This document shows, piece after piece, positions 14,522 through 23,287 of a stretch of DNA of 64,000 bases; the stretch's first letter is position 1, and each line of letters opens with the position of its first letter. Below the pieces are notes generated by a model that did not search any database, was not told the origin of the DNA, and saw only the letters and a program-made list of their open reading frames with translations. Where the stretch lies: NCBI RefSeq assembly GCF_021462265.1, contig NZ_JAJONF010000024.1, forward strand, positions 82,282 to 146,281, in the 5' to 3' direction. The DNA comes from Streptomyces shenzhenensis. Lineage in GTDB: Bacteria; Actinomycetota; Actinomycetes; Streptomycetales; Streptomycetaceae. The translations under genes and the position numbers were made by a program.

Positions 14522-15843
14522 TTGCTCTCGGGTACCTTCCAGCCGAACCGTGCCTTGACCGCGGCGCCGTGCGCGGGCAGGTCCTCCGCCTCCGCCAGCG
14601 TGACCACGTGGTGCGCGACCTCGGCCAGCGCGTCCTTCGTGTAGTCGACGATGTGGATGCCGCGCAGGAAGGACTGCACGGACAGCCCGGAGGAGTGGCA
14701 GGCGCAGCCGCCCGTGGGCAGCACGTGGTTGGACCCGGCGGCGTAGTCGCCGAGGGAGACCGGCGCCCAGGGCCCGATGAAGATCGCGCCCGCGTTCTTC
14801 ACCCGGTCGGCCACGGCGGGGGCGTCGGCCGTCTGGATCTCCAGGTGCTCGGCGCCGTACGCGTCGACGACCCTGAGGCCCTCCTCGACGCCGTCGACCA
14901 GGACGATCGCGGACTGCCGGCCGCTCAGGGCCGGAACGATCCGGTCGTCGACGTGCCTGGTGGCCGCGATTTGCGGTTCCAGTTCCTTCTCGACCGCGTC
15001 CGCCAGCTCCGTCGAGTCGGTGACCAGCACCGCCGCCGCGAGCGGGTCGTGCTCGGCCTGGCTGATCAGGTCGGCGGCGACGTGCACCGGGTCGGCGGTG
15101 GCGTCCGCGAGGACCGCGATCTCGGTCGGGCCGGCCTCGGCGTCGATGCCGATCCGGCCGGTGAAGTAGCGCTTGGCGGCGGCCACCCAGATGTTGCCGG
15201 GGCCGGTCACCATGTTGGCGGGCGGGCAGGACTCGGTGCCGTACGCGAACATCGCCACGGCGGTGGCGCCACCGGCCGCGTACACCTCGTCGACGCCGAG
15301 CAGGGCGCAGGCGGCGAGGATCGTCGGGTGCGGCAGGCCGCCGAACTCGGCCTGGGGCGGGGAGGCGAGCGCGATGGACCCGACGCCGGCCTCCTGCGCG
15401 GGCACCACGTTCATGACCACGGAGGACGGGTAGACCGACCGGCCGCCGGGCGCGTACAGCCCGACGCGCTCCACGGGCACCCACTTCTCGGTCACGGACC
15501 CGCCCGGCACGACCTGGGTCGTGTGGGTCGTACGGCGCTGCTCGCGGTGGACGAGACGGGCGCGCCGGATGGACTCCTCCAGGGCCGCGCGCACGGCCGG
15601 GTCGAGCTCCTCCAGCGCCTTGGCCAGGGCCTCGGCCGGGACCCGCACCCGCTCCAGCGTCACCCCGTCGAACTTCTCGGCGAAGTCGATCAGCGCCGCG
15701 TCGCCCCGATGATGCACGGCCTCGCAGATCGGGCGCACCTTCTCCAGGGCGGCCGAGACGTCGAAGTCGGCTCGGGGCAGCAGGTCGCGCAGGGCGGGGC
15801 CCTCGGGAAGGGCGTCGCCGCGCAGATCGATTCGAGAGATCAC
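14518..15843 (-). CDS. hisD: Histidinol dehydrogenase
   Basis: HisD performs the last two NAD-dependent oxidations from histidinol to histidine. It is 441 aa. Motifs are VGLYAPGGRSVYPS, GPGNIWVAAAKR, GPTEIAVLAD, DLISQAEHDP and GSNHVLPTGG, with conserved Zn and catalytic His residues (AEHDP, NHVLP). The GTG at 15843 is preceded by GAGAGAATT. It is the first gene of the his operon. A perfect 6-bp inverted repeat lies 42 nt upstream. Confidence 0.97.
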   Translation of the reverse strand: MISRIDLRGDALPEGPALRDLLPRADFDVSAALEKVRPICEAVHHRGDAALIDFAEKFDGVTLERVRVPAEALAKALEELDPAVRAALEESIRRARLVHREQRRTTHTTQVVPGGSVTEKWVPVERVGLYAPGGRSVYPSSVVMNVVPAQEAGVGSIALASPPQAEFGGLPHPTILAACALLGVDEVYAAGGATAVAMFAYGTESCPPANMVTGPGNIWVAAAKRYFTGRIGIDAEAGPTEIAVLADATADPVHVAADLISQAEHDPLAAAVLVTDSTELADAVEKELEPQIAATRHVDDRIVPALSGRQSAIVLVDGVEEGLRVVDAYGAEHLEIQTADAPAVADRVKNAGAIFIGPWAPVSLGDYAAGSNHVLPTGGCACHSSGLSVQSFLRGIHIVDYTKDALAEVAHHVVTLAEAEDLPAHGAAVKARFGWKVPESK

Positions 15844-15884
15844 GTGACCAATTCTCTCAGACGGCACTCGGGGCCCGTCCGTGC

Positions 15885-15901
15885 GTATCAATGGCTGATA
15901 C
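15885..15901. promoter_or_regulatory. Palindrome upstream of hisD (possible operator)
   Basis: GTATCA-ATGGC-TGATAC is a perfect 6-bp inverted repeat with a 5-bp spacer. It lies between the divergent hisD start (15843) and the plus-strand gene at 16043. Position and size suit a dimeric repressor site overlapping the his promoter. No regulator gene lies nearby. Confidence 0.4.
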
Positions 15902-16042
15902 AGAACGTGGGCCAACGGCCGGTACATAGCCTGGCCTGAACCCGGAAGATCACCGTCACGTTGTGTGTTCGGGATCTCACGCACCGGGCATCACCGGTTG
16001 TACCGACATGACTCACGAATGGCCGAGGAAGAAGGAAGAGCC

Positions 16043-17620
16043 GTGACCGAGGGGGACGGCGTCCGGGACGGGGACCTGCCGGACGATCTGACCGCGGCCG
16101 AGGCCGGCATGTGGCAGGCGTTCCGCAACGGCAGTGTGTACGACCTGAGCAGCGGCGACGCGCACGTGGACGATCCGCACGGCGGCCACCCGTGGGGACC
16201 GGAGCGGACCGTGCGGGCGCGGATCGTCTGCTGGCTGCTGCTCGACGGTCCGCCGGCGCTGGACGGCCGGGTGTCCTCGCTGAAGCTGGCCGGCGTCCGG
16301 ATCACCGGCACCCTGGACCTGGCGGGCGGCACGGTCAAGCCGTACGTGGAGCTGCGCGGCTGCCGGTTCGACGAGGAGATACTTCTGCCGGAGGCGTACT
16401 TCACGACCGTGCGGTTCGTGGACTGCGCGGCGCCACGCCTTGAGGCGGCCCGGGTGCACACGGAGGGTGACCTGCATCTGCCGCGCTGCCGTTTCCTCGG
16501 CGGGGTCCGGCTGACCGACGCCCACATCGGCACCGATCTGCTGCTGAACCAGGCGGTGGTGTACCGGGACCGCAGCGGGCGCTCGATCGCGGCGGACGGC
16601 ATGACCGTCGGCCAGGACCTGCAGGCGGAGCTCCTGGAGACGCACGGGGAGCTGAGCCTGCGCAGCGCCAAGGTGGGCGTCTCGCTGAGCCTGCGCGGGG
16701 CGCGGCTGCGCAATCCCGACGGGCGGTTCGCGCTGAACGCGCCCCAGCTGACGGTCGGCCGGACCCTCTACCTGACCCCGGCCGGGGTGGGCGGCCCCTG
16801 GCTCAGCGGGACGACCCCGGCGCACGGGACGCGGATCCAGCGCTTCGAGTGCCAGGGCGGGATCCGGCTCGACGACGGGCGGTTCGGGGACGCGGTCGAC
16901 CTGGAGCGGGCGCGGTTCGTCCTCACGGACGACCAGAACCTGTCGCTGCGCCGGGTACAGACGCCGGAACTGCGGTTCCTCGGCGAGGAGCCGCAGCGCG
17001 GCGGGGTGCTGCTGTCGGGCGCCCGGACCACCAACCTGGTCGACCGGGCGGTCAGCTGGCCGGGGCCGGGACGGCTGCACATGGGCGGGTTCGTCTACGA
17101 GAACCTGGTACCGCAGGGCCCGTTCCCGCTGACCCGGCGCCTGGAGTGGGTGGCGGCGGCGACCGCCGAGTACAACCCGGAGCCGTACGAGCGCCTCGCG
17201 GCCGTGCTGCGGGCCGCCGGCGAGGACGAGGACGCGCGCGAGGTGCTGCTCGCCAAGCAGCGGCGGCGCCGCGAGACGCTGCCGCTGGCCGCCAAGCTCT
17301 GGGGGTACGCGCAGGACCTGACGGTGGCCTACGGCTACCGGCCGGGCCGGGCGGCGGTGTGGATGGCGGTGCTGTGGGCGGCGGGCACGCTCGCGTTCAC
17401 GCACGCCCCGCATCCGCCGATGAACTCCGGTGGCCATCCGGCCTGGGATCCGGCGCTGTTCGTCCTGGACCTGCTGCTGCCGGTGATCGACCTGGGCCAG
17501 GCCGGCCAGTGGCGGCTCACCGGCGGCTGGCAGTGGGCGGCGGCGGCGATGATCCTGCTGGGCTGGATCCTGGCGACGACGGTGGCGGCCGGGGCGACGA
17601 GGCTGCTGCGGCGGGGCTGA
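16043..17620 (+). CDS. Beta-helix (pentapeptide-repeat-like) protein with C-terminal membrane segments
   Basis: The protein has about 525 aa. Residues 60-380 form a long run of short irregular strands of the type LKLAGVRITGTLDL, VELRGCRFDEEILL and GVRLTDAHIGTDLLL, which looks like a pentapeptide-repeat right-handed beta-helix. A charged helical region follows (EYNPEPYERLAAVLRAAGEDEDAREVL), then membrane segments (about 440-455, 470-485, 500-518). Streptomycete homologues are often labelled membrane-associated oxidoreductase, but I see no nucleotide-binding or redox motif. I chose the GTG at 16043 because GGAAGAG precedes it; an ATG at 16019 is in frame. It is divergent from hisD. Confidence 0.7.
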   Translation: MTEGDGVRDGDLPDDLTAAEAGMWQAFRNGSVYDLSSGDAHVDDPHGGHPWGPERTVRARIVCWLLLDGPPALDGRVSSLKLAGVRITGTLDLAGGTVKPYVELRGCRFDEEILLPEAYFTTVRFVDCAAPRLEAARVHTEGDLHLPRCRFLGGVRLTDAHIGTDLLLNQAVVYRDRSGRSIAADGMTVGQDLQAELLETHGELSLRSAKVGVSLSLRGARLRNPDGRFALNAPQLTVGRTLYLTPAGVGGPWLSGTTPAHGTRIQRFECQGGIRLDDGRFGDAVDLERARFVLTDDQNLSLRRVQTPELRFLGEEPQRGGVLLSGARTTNLVDRAVSWPGPGRLHMGGFVYENLVPQGPFPLTRRLEWVAAATAEYNPEPYERLAAVLRAAGEDEDAREVLLAKQRRRRETLPLAAKLWGYAQDLTVAYGYRPGRAAVWMAVLWAAGTLAFTHAPHPPMNSGGHPAWDPALFVLDLLLPVIDLGQAGQWRLTGGWQWAAAAMILLGWILATTVAAGATRLLRRG

Positions 17621-17814
17621 CCCCTTGGGCCGCTGAGGCGGGTGAGCGGCCGGACGGTGCCGCCGGGGCGGCTGAGCGGGGCCGCTGACAGGTACCCAGC
17701 AGGTGAGCGACGGTCACCTTTTACTCGCCCTTGACTACTGAGGGTACAACTTTCGTGGAGTTGGCCATACCGTCTGGCGCTGCCCCGACCTGCGGACTTT
17801 CAATGGTGGACGCC

Positions 17815-18867
17815 ATGGCTTCGCTGCGCGCGCTCTTCCGTCCCCCGCGGAGGGCAACGACCGCCTCGCCTCTCGCCGCCGGAGGGCTCCCGGCCGACGA
17901 CGAGGTGTTCCTCGACGCGCCCGACGAGCGGCTCGCTCCGGTGCTGGTCGCGGCGGGCCGGGGCGAGTACGCACCCGTCGCGGGTCTGCTGGCCGGCACC
18001 CGGAGGACGGCCGAGTGGGAGGAACGGGACCGGTACGCGCACCGGCTCGCCCTCTTCGCCCGCTGCCGCGCCGAGTGGCTCGACCAGTGGGCCATGGCCG
18101 CCCCGCACGACCCGGACCTGCTGGTGGTCCAGGCCCAGCTCGCGGTGGACCACGCCTGGGACTCCCCCGCCCGCGCGGAACTCCTGCGCCCGCTCAGCCC
18201 CCTGATCACGGCGGCCGCGCGCGGCGACGACCGGGACCCGGTGCCGTGGCGGATCGCGCTCGACCACGCCCGGGGGACGAACGCCGGCCACCGGTACTTC
18301 GAGGAGCTGTGGGAGGCGGCGGTCCGCCGCGCCCCGCACCACTACGGCTGCCATGTGGCGGCGCTGCGCTATCTGGGCACGTACTGGCACGGCTCGCACC
18401 GCGAGTGCTTCGACTTCGCCGACCTGGCCGCGCAGGACGCGCCGCCGGACTCGCTCGTCCAGGCCCTGCCGGTCCGCGCGGCCTTCGCCTACCTCACCGA
18501 CGGCTGCGGCCCGGGGGTGCCGCGGGCCCGTCTGGACGCGGCGGCCGACCGGGCGACCGCCCTGTCCGCGCGGTTCCCAGCGGCCGATCCCTGGCCCGCC
18601 GAGATCCGCAACACGTTGATGTACCTGCTGGTCCGCCTGGAACGCTGGGAGGCCGCCCGCACCCAGCTGCGGCTGATCGGCCCGTACGTCACGTCCTTCC
18701 CCTGGGGCCGGCTCTCCGACGACCCGCTGGGCCATTTCGTACGCCTGCGCGACCACCTGCTGGCCGGTACGGAACCGCCGCCCGAGGCCGCGTCGATCCC
18801 CTCCCCGAGGACCGCGGGACGCCCACGGACCGGGCACGGCGGACATGTTCCCGCCGATGACCACTAG
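17815..18867 (+). CDS. Helical-repeat (TPR-like) protein of unknown function
   Basis: About 350 aa, mostly amphipathic helices: RAEWLDQWAMAAPHDPDLLVVQAQLAVDHAWD, RYFEELWEAAVRRAPHHYG, HVAALRYLGTYWHGSHRECFDFADLA, LVRLERWEAARTQLRLIGPY. The helix pairs recall tetratricopeptide or DUF4034-like proteins, which usually mediate protein contacts. There is no signal peptide or membrane helix. The start is uncertain: ATG at 17815, ATG at 17803 and TTG at 17731 are in frame. I took 17815, which has GGTGGA just upstream. It ends 11 nt before the LON-domain gene. Confidence 0.7.
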   Translation: MASLRALFRPPRRATTASPLAAGGLPADDEVFLDAPDERLAPVLVAAGRGEYAPVAGLLAGTRRTAEWEERDRYAHRLALFARCRAEWLDQWAMAAPHDPDLLVVQAQLAVDHAWDSPARAELLRPLSPLITAAARGDDRDPVPWRIALDHARGTNAGHRYFEELWEAAVRRAPHHYGCHVAALRYLGTYWHGSHRECFDFADLAAQDAPPDSLVQALPVRAAFAYLTDGCGPGVPRARLDAAADRATALSARFPAADPWPAEIRNTLMYLLVRLERWEAARTQLRLIGPYVTSFPWGRLSDDPLGHFVRLRDHLLAGTEPPPEAASIPSPRTAGRPRTGHGGHVPADDH

Positions 18868-18870
18868 GCT
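18865..18870 (+). promoter_or_regulatory. Candidate -10 element, second TAGGCT leaderless-type promoter
   Basis: TAGGCT lies 8 nt before the GTG at 18879 and overlaps the stop of the preceding gene. The start codon lacks a Shine-Dalgarno, and the arrangement is the same as at 9031. Confidence 0.35.
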
Positions 18871-18878
18871 GTGGCGCC

Positions 18879-19619
18879 GTGACCACCGTCCGTCTTCCCC
18901 TCTTCCCGCTGAACTCGGTGCTGTTCCCGGGGCTGGTGCTGCCGCTGAACGTCTTCGAGGAGCGCTATCGCGCCATGATGCGCGACCTGCTGAAGACACC
19001 CGAGGAAGAACCGCGCCGGTTCGCCGTCGTGGCGATCCGCGACGGCCACGAGGTGGCGGCGAGCGCGCCGGGCATGCCGGACCCGACCGCCCAGCCCGAG
19101 AAGGGCCCGGCGGCCGGCTTCGGGCCCGAGCCTCTCAAGTCCTTCCACCGGGTGGGCTGTGTGGCGGACGCGGCGACGATCCGGGAGCGGGCGAACGGCA
19201 CGTTCGAGGTGCTGGCGACCGGGACGAACCGGGTGCGGCTGCTCTCCGTCGACGCGTCGGGACCGTTCCTGACGGCGGAGCTGGAGCAGCTGCCGGAGGA
19301 ACAGGGCGACGAGGCCGGCGCGCTGGCCGAGGGTGTCCTGCGGGCCTTCCGTCAGTACCAGAAGCGCCTGGCGGGCGCGCGGGAACGCTCGCTGTCCACC
19401 GGCGTCGACCTCCCGGACGAACCGTCCGTCGTCTCCTACCTGGTCGCGGCCGCGATGATGCACGACACCCCCACCAAGCAGCGCCTGCTCCAGGCGCCCG
19501 ACACGGCGTCCCGCCTCCGCGACGAGCTGAAACTCCTTCGCGCCGAGACCGCGATCATCCGTAATCTGCCGTCCCTGCCCGCCGCGGAGCTGACGCGGGC
19601 GCCGACGAGTCTGAACTGA
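18879..19619 (+). CDS. LON peptidase substrate-binding domain protein
   Basis: The 246-aa protein consists of the Lon N-terminal (LON_substr_bdg) domain alone: RLPLFPLNSVLFPGLVLPLNVFEERYR at the start, then FHRVGCVADAATI and VLATGTNRVRLLSV strands, and a C-terminal helical bundle. No AAA+ or protease domain follows. Stand-alone LON proteins may act as substrate adaptors, but their targets are unknown. GTG start at 18879; the transcript may be leaderless. It is followed 17 nt later by the YbaK-like gene. Confidence 0.9.
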   Translation: MTTVRLPLFPLNSVLFPGLVLPLNVFEERYRAMMRDLLKTPEEEPRRFAVVAIRDGHEVAASAPGMPDPTAQPEKGPAAGFGPEPLKSFHRVGCVADAATIRERANGTFEVLATGTNRVRLLSVDASGPFLTAELEQLPEEQGDEAGALAEGVLRAFRQYQKRLAGARERSLSTGVDLPDEPSVVSYLVAAAMMHDTPTKQRLLQAPDTASRLRDELKLLRAETAIIRNLPSLPAAELTRAPTSLN

Positions 19620-19636
19620 GCCGGGGTTTTCTGAAC

Positions 19637-20143
19637 ATGGCGAAGAAGCCGAAGAAGCAGCAGTCCGGGGGCGGCGGCACCCCGGCGACGGTGGCCCTGA
19701 ACACAGCGGGGATGGACTTCACGGTCCACTCCTACGACCACGACCCCGCGCATCCGTCCTACGGGGAGGAGGCCGCGGAGGCGATGGGCGTGTCCCCGGA
19801 CCGCGTCTTCAAGACCCTGGTCGCGGACGTGGACGGGACGCTCACCGTGGCGGTGGTCCCGGTGGCCGGCAGCCTTGACCTCAAGGCCCTGGCGACCGCG
19901 GTCGGCGGCAAGCGCGCGGCGATGGCCGACCCGGCCCTGGCCGAGCGCACGACGGGCTACATCCGCGGCGGCATCTCCCCGCTCGGCCAGCGCAGGAAAC
20001 TCCCCACGGTCCTGGACGCGTCGGCGTCGGCCCACCTCACGATCTGCGTCTCGGCGGGCCGCCGCGGCCTGGAGGTGGAACTCGCCCCGACCGACCTGGC
20101 CACCCTCACGAACGCCACCCTGGCCCCCATCGGGCGTCCCTGA
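19637..20143 (+). CDS. ybaK: Cys-tRNA(Pro) deacylase, YbaK/EbsC family
   Basis: Trans-editing factor that hydrolyses Cys-tRNAPro misacylated by ProRS. It is 168 aa with a basic N-terminus (MAKKPKKQQSGGGGTPA). YbaK motifs are HPSYGEEAAEAMGV, RVFKTLVADVDG with the conserved lysine, TTGYIRGGISPLGQRRKLPTVLD and ICVSAGRRGLEVEL. The C-terminus is the family's Leu/Ala-rich end. Confidence 0.93.
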   Translation: MAKKPKKQQSGGGGTPATVALNTAGMDFTVHSYDHDPAHPSYGEEAAEAMGVSPDRVFKTLVADVDGTLTVAVVPVAGSLDLKALATAVGGKRAAMADPALAERTTGYIRGGISPLGQRRKLPTVLDASASAHLTICVSAGRRGLEVELAPTDLATLTNATLAPIGRP

Positions 20144-20229
20144 TCGACGAGTCTCGCTGGCCGGCCCCGCGCCCCCACCGGAGCGCTCCGCAGCCGCCTG
20201 AGACGACAACCCGGCCGCGGGCCCTCATG

Positions 20230-20258
20230 GGCCGGTCGCGCAGTCCCCCGCGCCCCTG
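20230..20258. repeat. Streptomyces interspersed repeat, copy 3
   Basis: GCGCAGTCCCCCGCGCCCCT at 20238-20257 differs by one base from the trpM copy and is preceded by the same GGTC. The hairpin partner arm is missing here. Confidence 0.75.
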
Positions 20259-20317
20259 GCTCTTCTGCCGCCACGCCCGATCACCAGTCACCGAACGTGG
20301 CCCGCACCCCCACCACC

Positions 20318-20386
20318 AGCCCGTCCGGCGTTTGAGGACGAGGCCGTTCAGGCCGATGCGGGGGTTCGGGGGCGGCAGCCCCCGGA
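20318..20386. repeat. Second type of Streptomyces intergenic repeat
   Basis: The element starts AGCCCGTCCGGCGTTTGAGG and ends in GGCGGCAGCCCCCGG. From memory this sequence recurs between genes in many Streptomyces genomes. Only one copy is present in the window. Confidence 0.6.
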
Positions 20387-20465
20387 GCGGGCGGTCGAAG
20401 GGGGCCCACCCCCTGGAGGACGGGACGTGGACGGGACGGGCAGGGGCGGCGGGGGCGAGAAAGAC

Positions 20466-21176
20466 CTACGCCGGTGGAGCGGCGTACGGTCCGTCCTCGT
20501 AGGGCGGCTCCGGGTCCCGCGGACCGAACAGCGCCGTCAGCCCCAGATGCACCACCAACGCCCCCAACGACCATGCCAGCAACGCCCCCTTCGCCCCGAG
20601 CTTCAGCGGCGCCGAGAACGTCACCCCCTTCCCCACGGCCTTCGCATGGGCGATCACATCCTGCTCCGGCCCCAGCCACACCCCGAGCCGCCAGGCCAGG
20701 AACGACGCGAGCAGCCCCCCGACCCCCAGCGCCACCACCAGCGGCACACCCCCACGCCGCCGCCACAGGAACACCACGACCGCGCTCACCACCCCGAAGG
20801 CCAGCGCGAGCAGTGTGAACGTCCCGTCCACCCCCGCCGCCTGCTCCCCCTCGCTGTCCTTGAGGTAGACCGCCCAGCTCTTGCCTGACTGGTCCCCCAC
20901 CAACGGCACATGCGGCGCCAGCCACAGCCACAGCAGCCCGAGCAGCACACCGCTGACCGCCACCGCGACGGCGATCACCGCGGCCTCCCGCAGTTCGGTC
21001 TTCATCCCGGGACCGTCCTGTCCGTACTCGCCGTGATGCCCGCCCCGGCCGTACTGGCCGTACTCGCCGTGCTGTCCGTACTCTCCCGCGGCCTCCCCGT
21101 CGGGCGGCGGTGCCTGCCGGGCCTGGTGCGAGGACTGGTCGTGCGGCGGCGGAGGCGGCGTCAACGGTGCGGTCAC
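20466..21176 (-). CDS. DUF2567-type membrane protein
   Basis: About 236 aa. The N-terminus is Pro/Gln/Gly/Tyr-rich with repeated GEYGQ and YGQ units. Four predicted helices follow: VIAVAVAVSGVLLGLLWLWLAP, LLALAFGVVSAVVVFLW, VPLVVALGVGGLLASFLAW and ALLAWSLGALVVHLGLTALF. The first helix ending WLAPHVPLV and the arrangement match actinobacterial DUF2567 proteins; the function is unknown. I chose the GTG at 21176 because upstream sequence loses coding character. It follows the ABC permease on the same strand with a 34-nt gap. Confidence 0.75.
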   Translation of the reverse strand: MTAPLTPPPPPHDQSSHQARQAPPPDGEAAGEYGQHGEYGQYGRGGHHGEYGQDGPGMKTELREAAVIAVAVAVSGVLLGLLWLWLAPHVPLVGDQSGKSWAVYLKDSEGEQAAGVDGTFTLLALAFGVVSAVVVFLWRRRGGVPLVVALGVGGLLASFLAWRLGVWLGPEQDVIAHAKAVGKGVTFSAPLKLGAKGALLAWSLGALVVHLGLTALFGPRDPEPPYEDGPYAAPPA

Positions 21177-21210
21177 GATGCCATCGTGCCAGGTCGGCCT
21201 GTGGGGCGCG

Positions 21211-22038
21211 TCACCGGACGGCCGCCCTGCGGTACGCCCACGTGGCGACGGCCAGTGAGACGACCCCCACCCCCGCGCACACGCCCAGGTCAGCGAGGAC
21301 CACGGCCCAGTCGGGCCGCGCCCCGAAGGTATGGGCGTAGGCCTCGACGCCGTACGTGGAAGGCAGCAGGTCGCGGGCGAACTGGATGAACCCCGGCATC
21401 CGGTCCGGCGGCAGCACCCCGAGCAGCAGCGCCGCCGACATGCCCAGCTGCCCGAGCAGCGTGGCCAGTTCGGGGCGCGGTGCGAGCAGTCCACAGGCCG
21501 CGCCGAGCCCCGCCAGCGCCGCCCCCGCGAGCGGGATCACGGCGAGCAGGATCCACAGGTTCCCGAGCGGCAGCCCGAAGAGCACGCACCCGAAGACGGC
21601 CGTCACCAGCGTCCCGGGCACGGTGAAGGACGCGTACGCCGCGGCCGCCCCGAGCACCACCGAGGCCGGCGGCACGGGCAGCGTGGCGTAATGGTCGAGC
21701 CCGCCGCTCGCCCGCAGCTGTCCGAAGTACTGCGCCAGCAGGTTCAGCGCCACGAAGGCCACCACGACCACCGCCGAGCCCGCCACCACCGACTCGGCCT
21801 CGCCCCGCGAGTCCACCACCCCGCGCATCATGACCATGATGCCGACGGACTGGAAGGTCGCGACGAACAGCAGCGGGATCCGGGCCACCCGGGCCCGGGA
21901 CAGCTGCGCCCGGTAGACGGCCAGCAGCGCCGGCCACAGCCGCGCGCGCGGGCCCAGCTCGGCCGCCGGGGCGCCCGGCGCCGTCTCCTCCACGGCCTGG
22001 GCACCGCCCGGCAGAACCTCCGCGGGTACGACACTCAC
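21211..22038 (-). CDS. ABC-2 type exporter permease
   Basis: The 275-aa membrane protein has an N-terminal cytoplasmic stretch and six predicted helices, including LLFVATFQSVGIMVMM, VVVVAFVALNLLAQYF and the C-terminal VVLADLGVCAGVGVVSLAVATW. It has the ABC-2 layout with a LLPSTYGVEAYAHTF segment before the last helix. It pairs with the ATPase 88 nt upstream on the same strand. Substrate is not evident. GTG start at 22038. Confidence 0.88.
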   Translation of the reverse strand: MSVVPAEVLPGGAQAVEETAPGAPAAELGPRARLWPALLAVYRAQLSRARVARIPLLFVATFQSVGIMVMMRGVVDSRGEAESVVAGSAVVVVAFVALNLLAQYFGQLRASGGLDHYATLPVPPASVVLGAAAAYASFTVPGTLVTAVFGCVLFGLPLGNLWILLAVIPLAGAALAGLGAACGLLAPRPELATLLGQLGMSAALLLGVLPPDRMPGFIQFARDLLPSTYGVEAYAHTFGARPDWAVVLADLGVCAGVGVVSLAVATWAYRRAAVR

Positions 22039-22126
22039 GTCGCTCTGCTCCCTTTCCGTGCGGCACCTGCGGCCCGTACCGCCGCCGCGTCTTTCCGTAC
22101 GCGCCCGGCCGCCGCCCCGTTCACCC

Positions 22127-23101
22127 TCACGCCTTCACCAGCCCCTGCCGTGCGGCGCCGCCCAGCGCCAGGTAGACGTCCTCCAGGCTGGGCGTGGCGA
22201 GGGTGAAGTCGTCGAGGGCGCCGAACGCGGCCCCGCCGGTCACCGTGGCGACGACGGTACGCGCCTCCTCGGGCGCGAGCCGCAGCGTCCAGCGCCGGCC
22301 GGACTCGACGGCGCGCTCCCGCAGGACGGCCACCTCGGGCACGTCCAGCGGGGCCTCCTCCCGCCACACCAGCTCGACCCGCACCTCGCCGGCGACCCGT
22401 TCCTTGAGCCGGGCCGGGGTGTCGCAGGCGATGACCCGGCCCTGGTCGATGACGGCGACCCGGTCGAGAACCGTCTCGGCCTCGATGACGTTGTGGGTGA
22501 CCAGCACCACGGTGGCCCCCCGCTCGGCCCGACGCCGGTCCACGGCGGCCCACACGGCCCGCCTGGCGACCGGGTCCATGCCGGTCGTCGGCTCGTCGAG
22601 CACGAGCAGCGGCCGCTCCCCGACCAGCGCGGCGGCGAAGCACGCGAGCCGCCGCTGTCCCCCGGAGAGCTTCTTGAGCGCCCGTCCGGCGATCGGCGTC
22701 AGGCCCAGCTCCTCCAGCACGGCGTCGCGCTCGCTCCGGGCCTGCCGTACGTCCAGTCCGCGCAGCCGCCCGGTGGTCTCGGCGGCGAGGGACACGGTCA
22801 GCTCGTCGAGGGCGCTGGACTCCTGCCCGAGGTAGGCGAGGAGCCGCGCGGCCCGCTCCGGGTGCCGCACGATGTCGTGCCCGAGGATCTCGACGCTGCC
22901 CGTGTCGGGCCGCAGCAGCCCGGTGAGCTGCCGTACGAGCGTCGACTTGCCGGCCCCGTTCGGCCCGAGCAGCCCGAAGATCTCCCCGCGCCGGACCACG
23001 AGCTCCACCCTGTCGGTGGCCCGCACCGCGGGCACGGCGGGGGCGCCACGCCGTCCTTTGACCGCGGCGTAGGTCTTGGTCAGCCCACGCACCGCACACA
23101 C
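22127..23101 (-). CDS. ABC exporter ATP-binding protein
   Basis: About 324 aa. Walker A is GLLGPNGAGKST, the signature is KKLSGGQRR, Walker B is LLVLDEPTTGMDP, and the H-loop is LVTHNV. A C-terminal extension (residues about 240-324) with VRVELVWREEAPL and LATPSLEDVYLALGG is typical of DrrA/CcmA-like ATPases of ABC-2 exporters. I chose the GTG at 23101 (start VCAVRGLTKTY), preceded by AGGGTG; in-frame starts at 23146 and 23206 would add N-terminal residues. Confidence 0.88.
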   Translation of the reverse strand: MCAVRGLTKTYAAVKGRRGAPAVPAVRATDRVELVVRRGEIFGLLGPNGAGKSTLVRQLTGLLRPDTGSVEILGHDIVRHPERAARLLAYLGQESSALDELTVSLAAETTGRLRGLDVRQARSERDAVLEELGLTPIAGRALKKLSGGQRRLACFAAALVGERPLLVLDEPTTGMDPVARRAVWAAVDRRRAERGATVVLVTHNVIEAETVLDRVAVIDQGRVIACDTPARLKERVAGEVRVELVWREEAPLDVPEVAVLRERAVESGRRWTLRLAPEEARTVVATVTGGAAFGALDDFTLATPSLEDVYLALGGAARQGLVKA

Positions 23102-23287
23102 GACATCACCCTGTCGCCGAAGTGCCCGACCCACGCCCGTACTCACAAGGAACGAGCCTACGGGGTCACCCCGGTTTACTCGCCTTTGGGGCGCCTCGGC
23201 TTTCACATCCGCGGCTGGGCCGCGGAGGCGCCAGCGGCCCCCGGCGGCCCGCAGTCGCCGCCGCGCCGCCCGGCCCCGCCCCGTCCG

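Larger units (their letters stand above)
20144..20465. other. 322-bp intergenic region carrying two interspersed repeats
   Basis: This lies between the convergent ybaK and DUF2567 genes. It contains two Streptomyces-type repeats (listed separately) and no credible ORF. No U-tailed terminator is visible; the repeats are the only structured sequence. Confidence 0.7.

Noticed and set aside
13415..15484. HisD-HisC fusion suggested by a continuous open frame.
   Set aside because: The upstream part is hisD read in another frame. The hisD stop overlaps the hisC GTG as GTGA, so there are two separate proteins.
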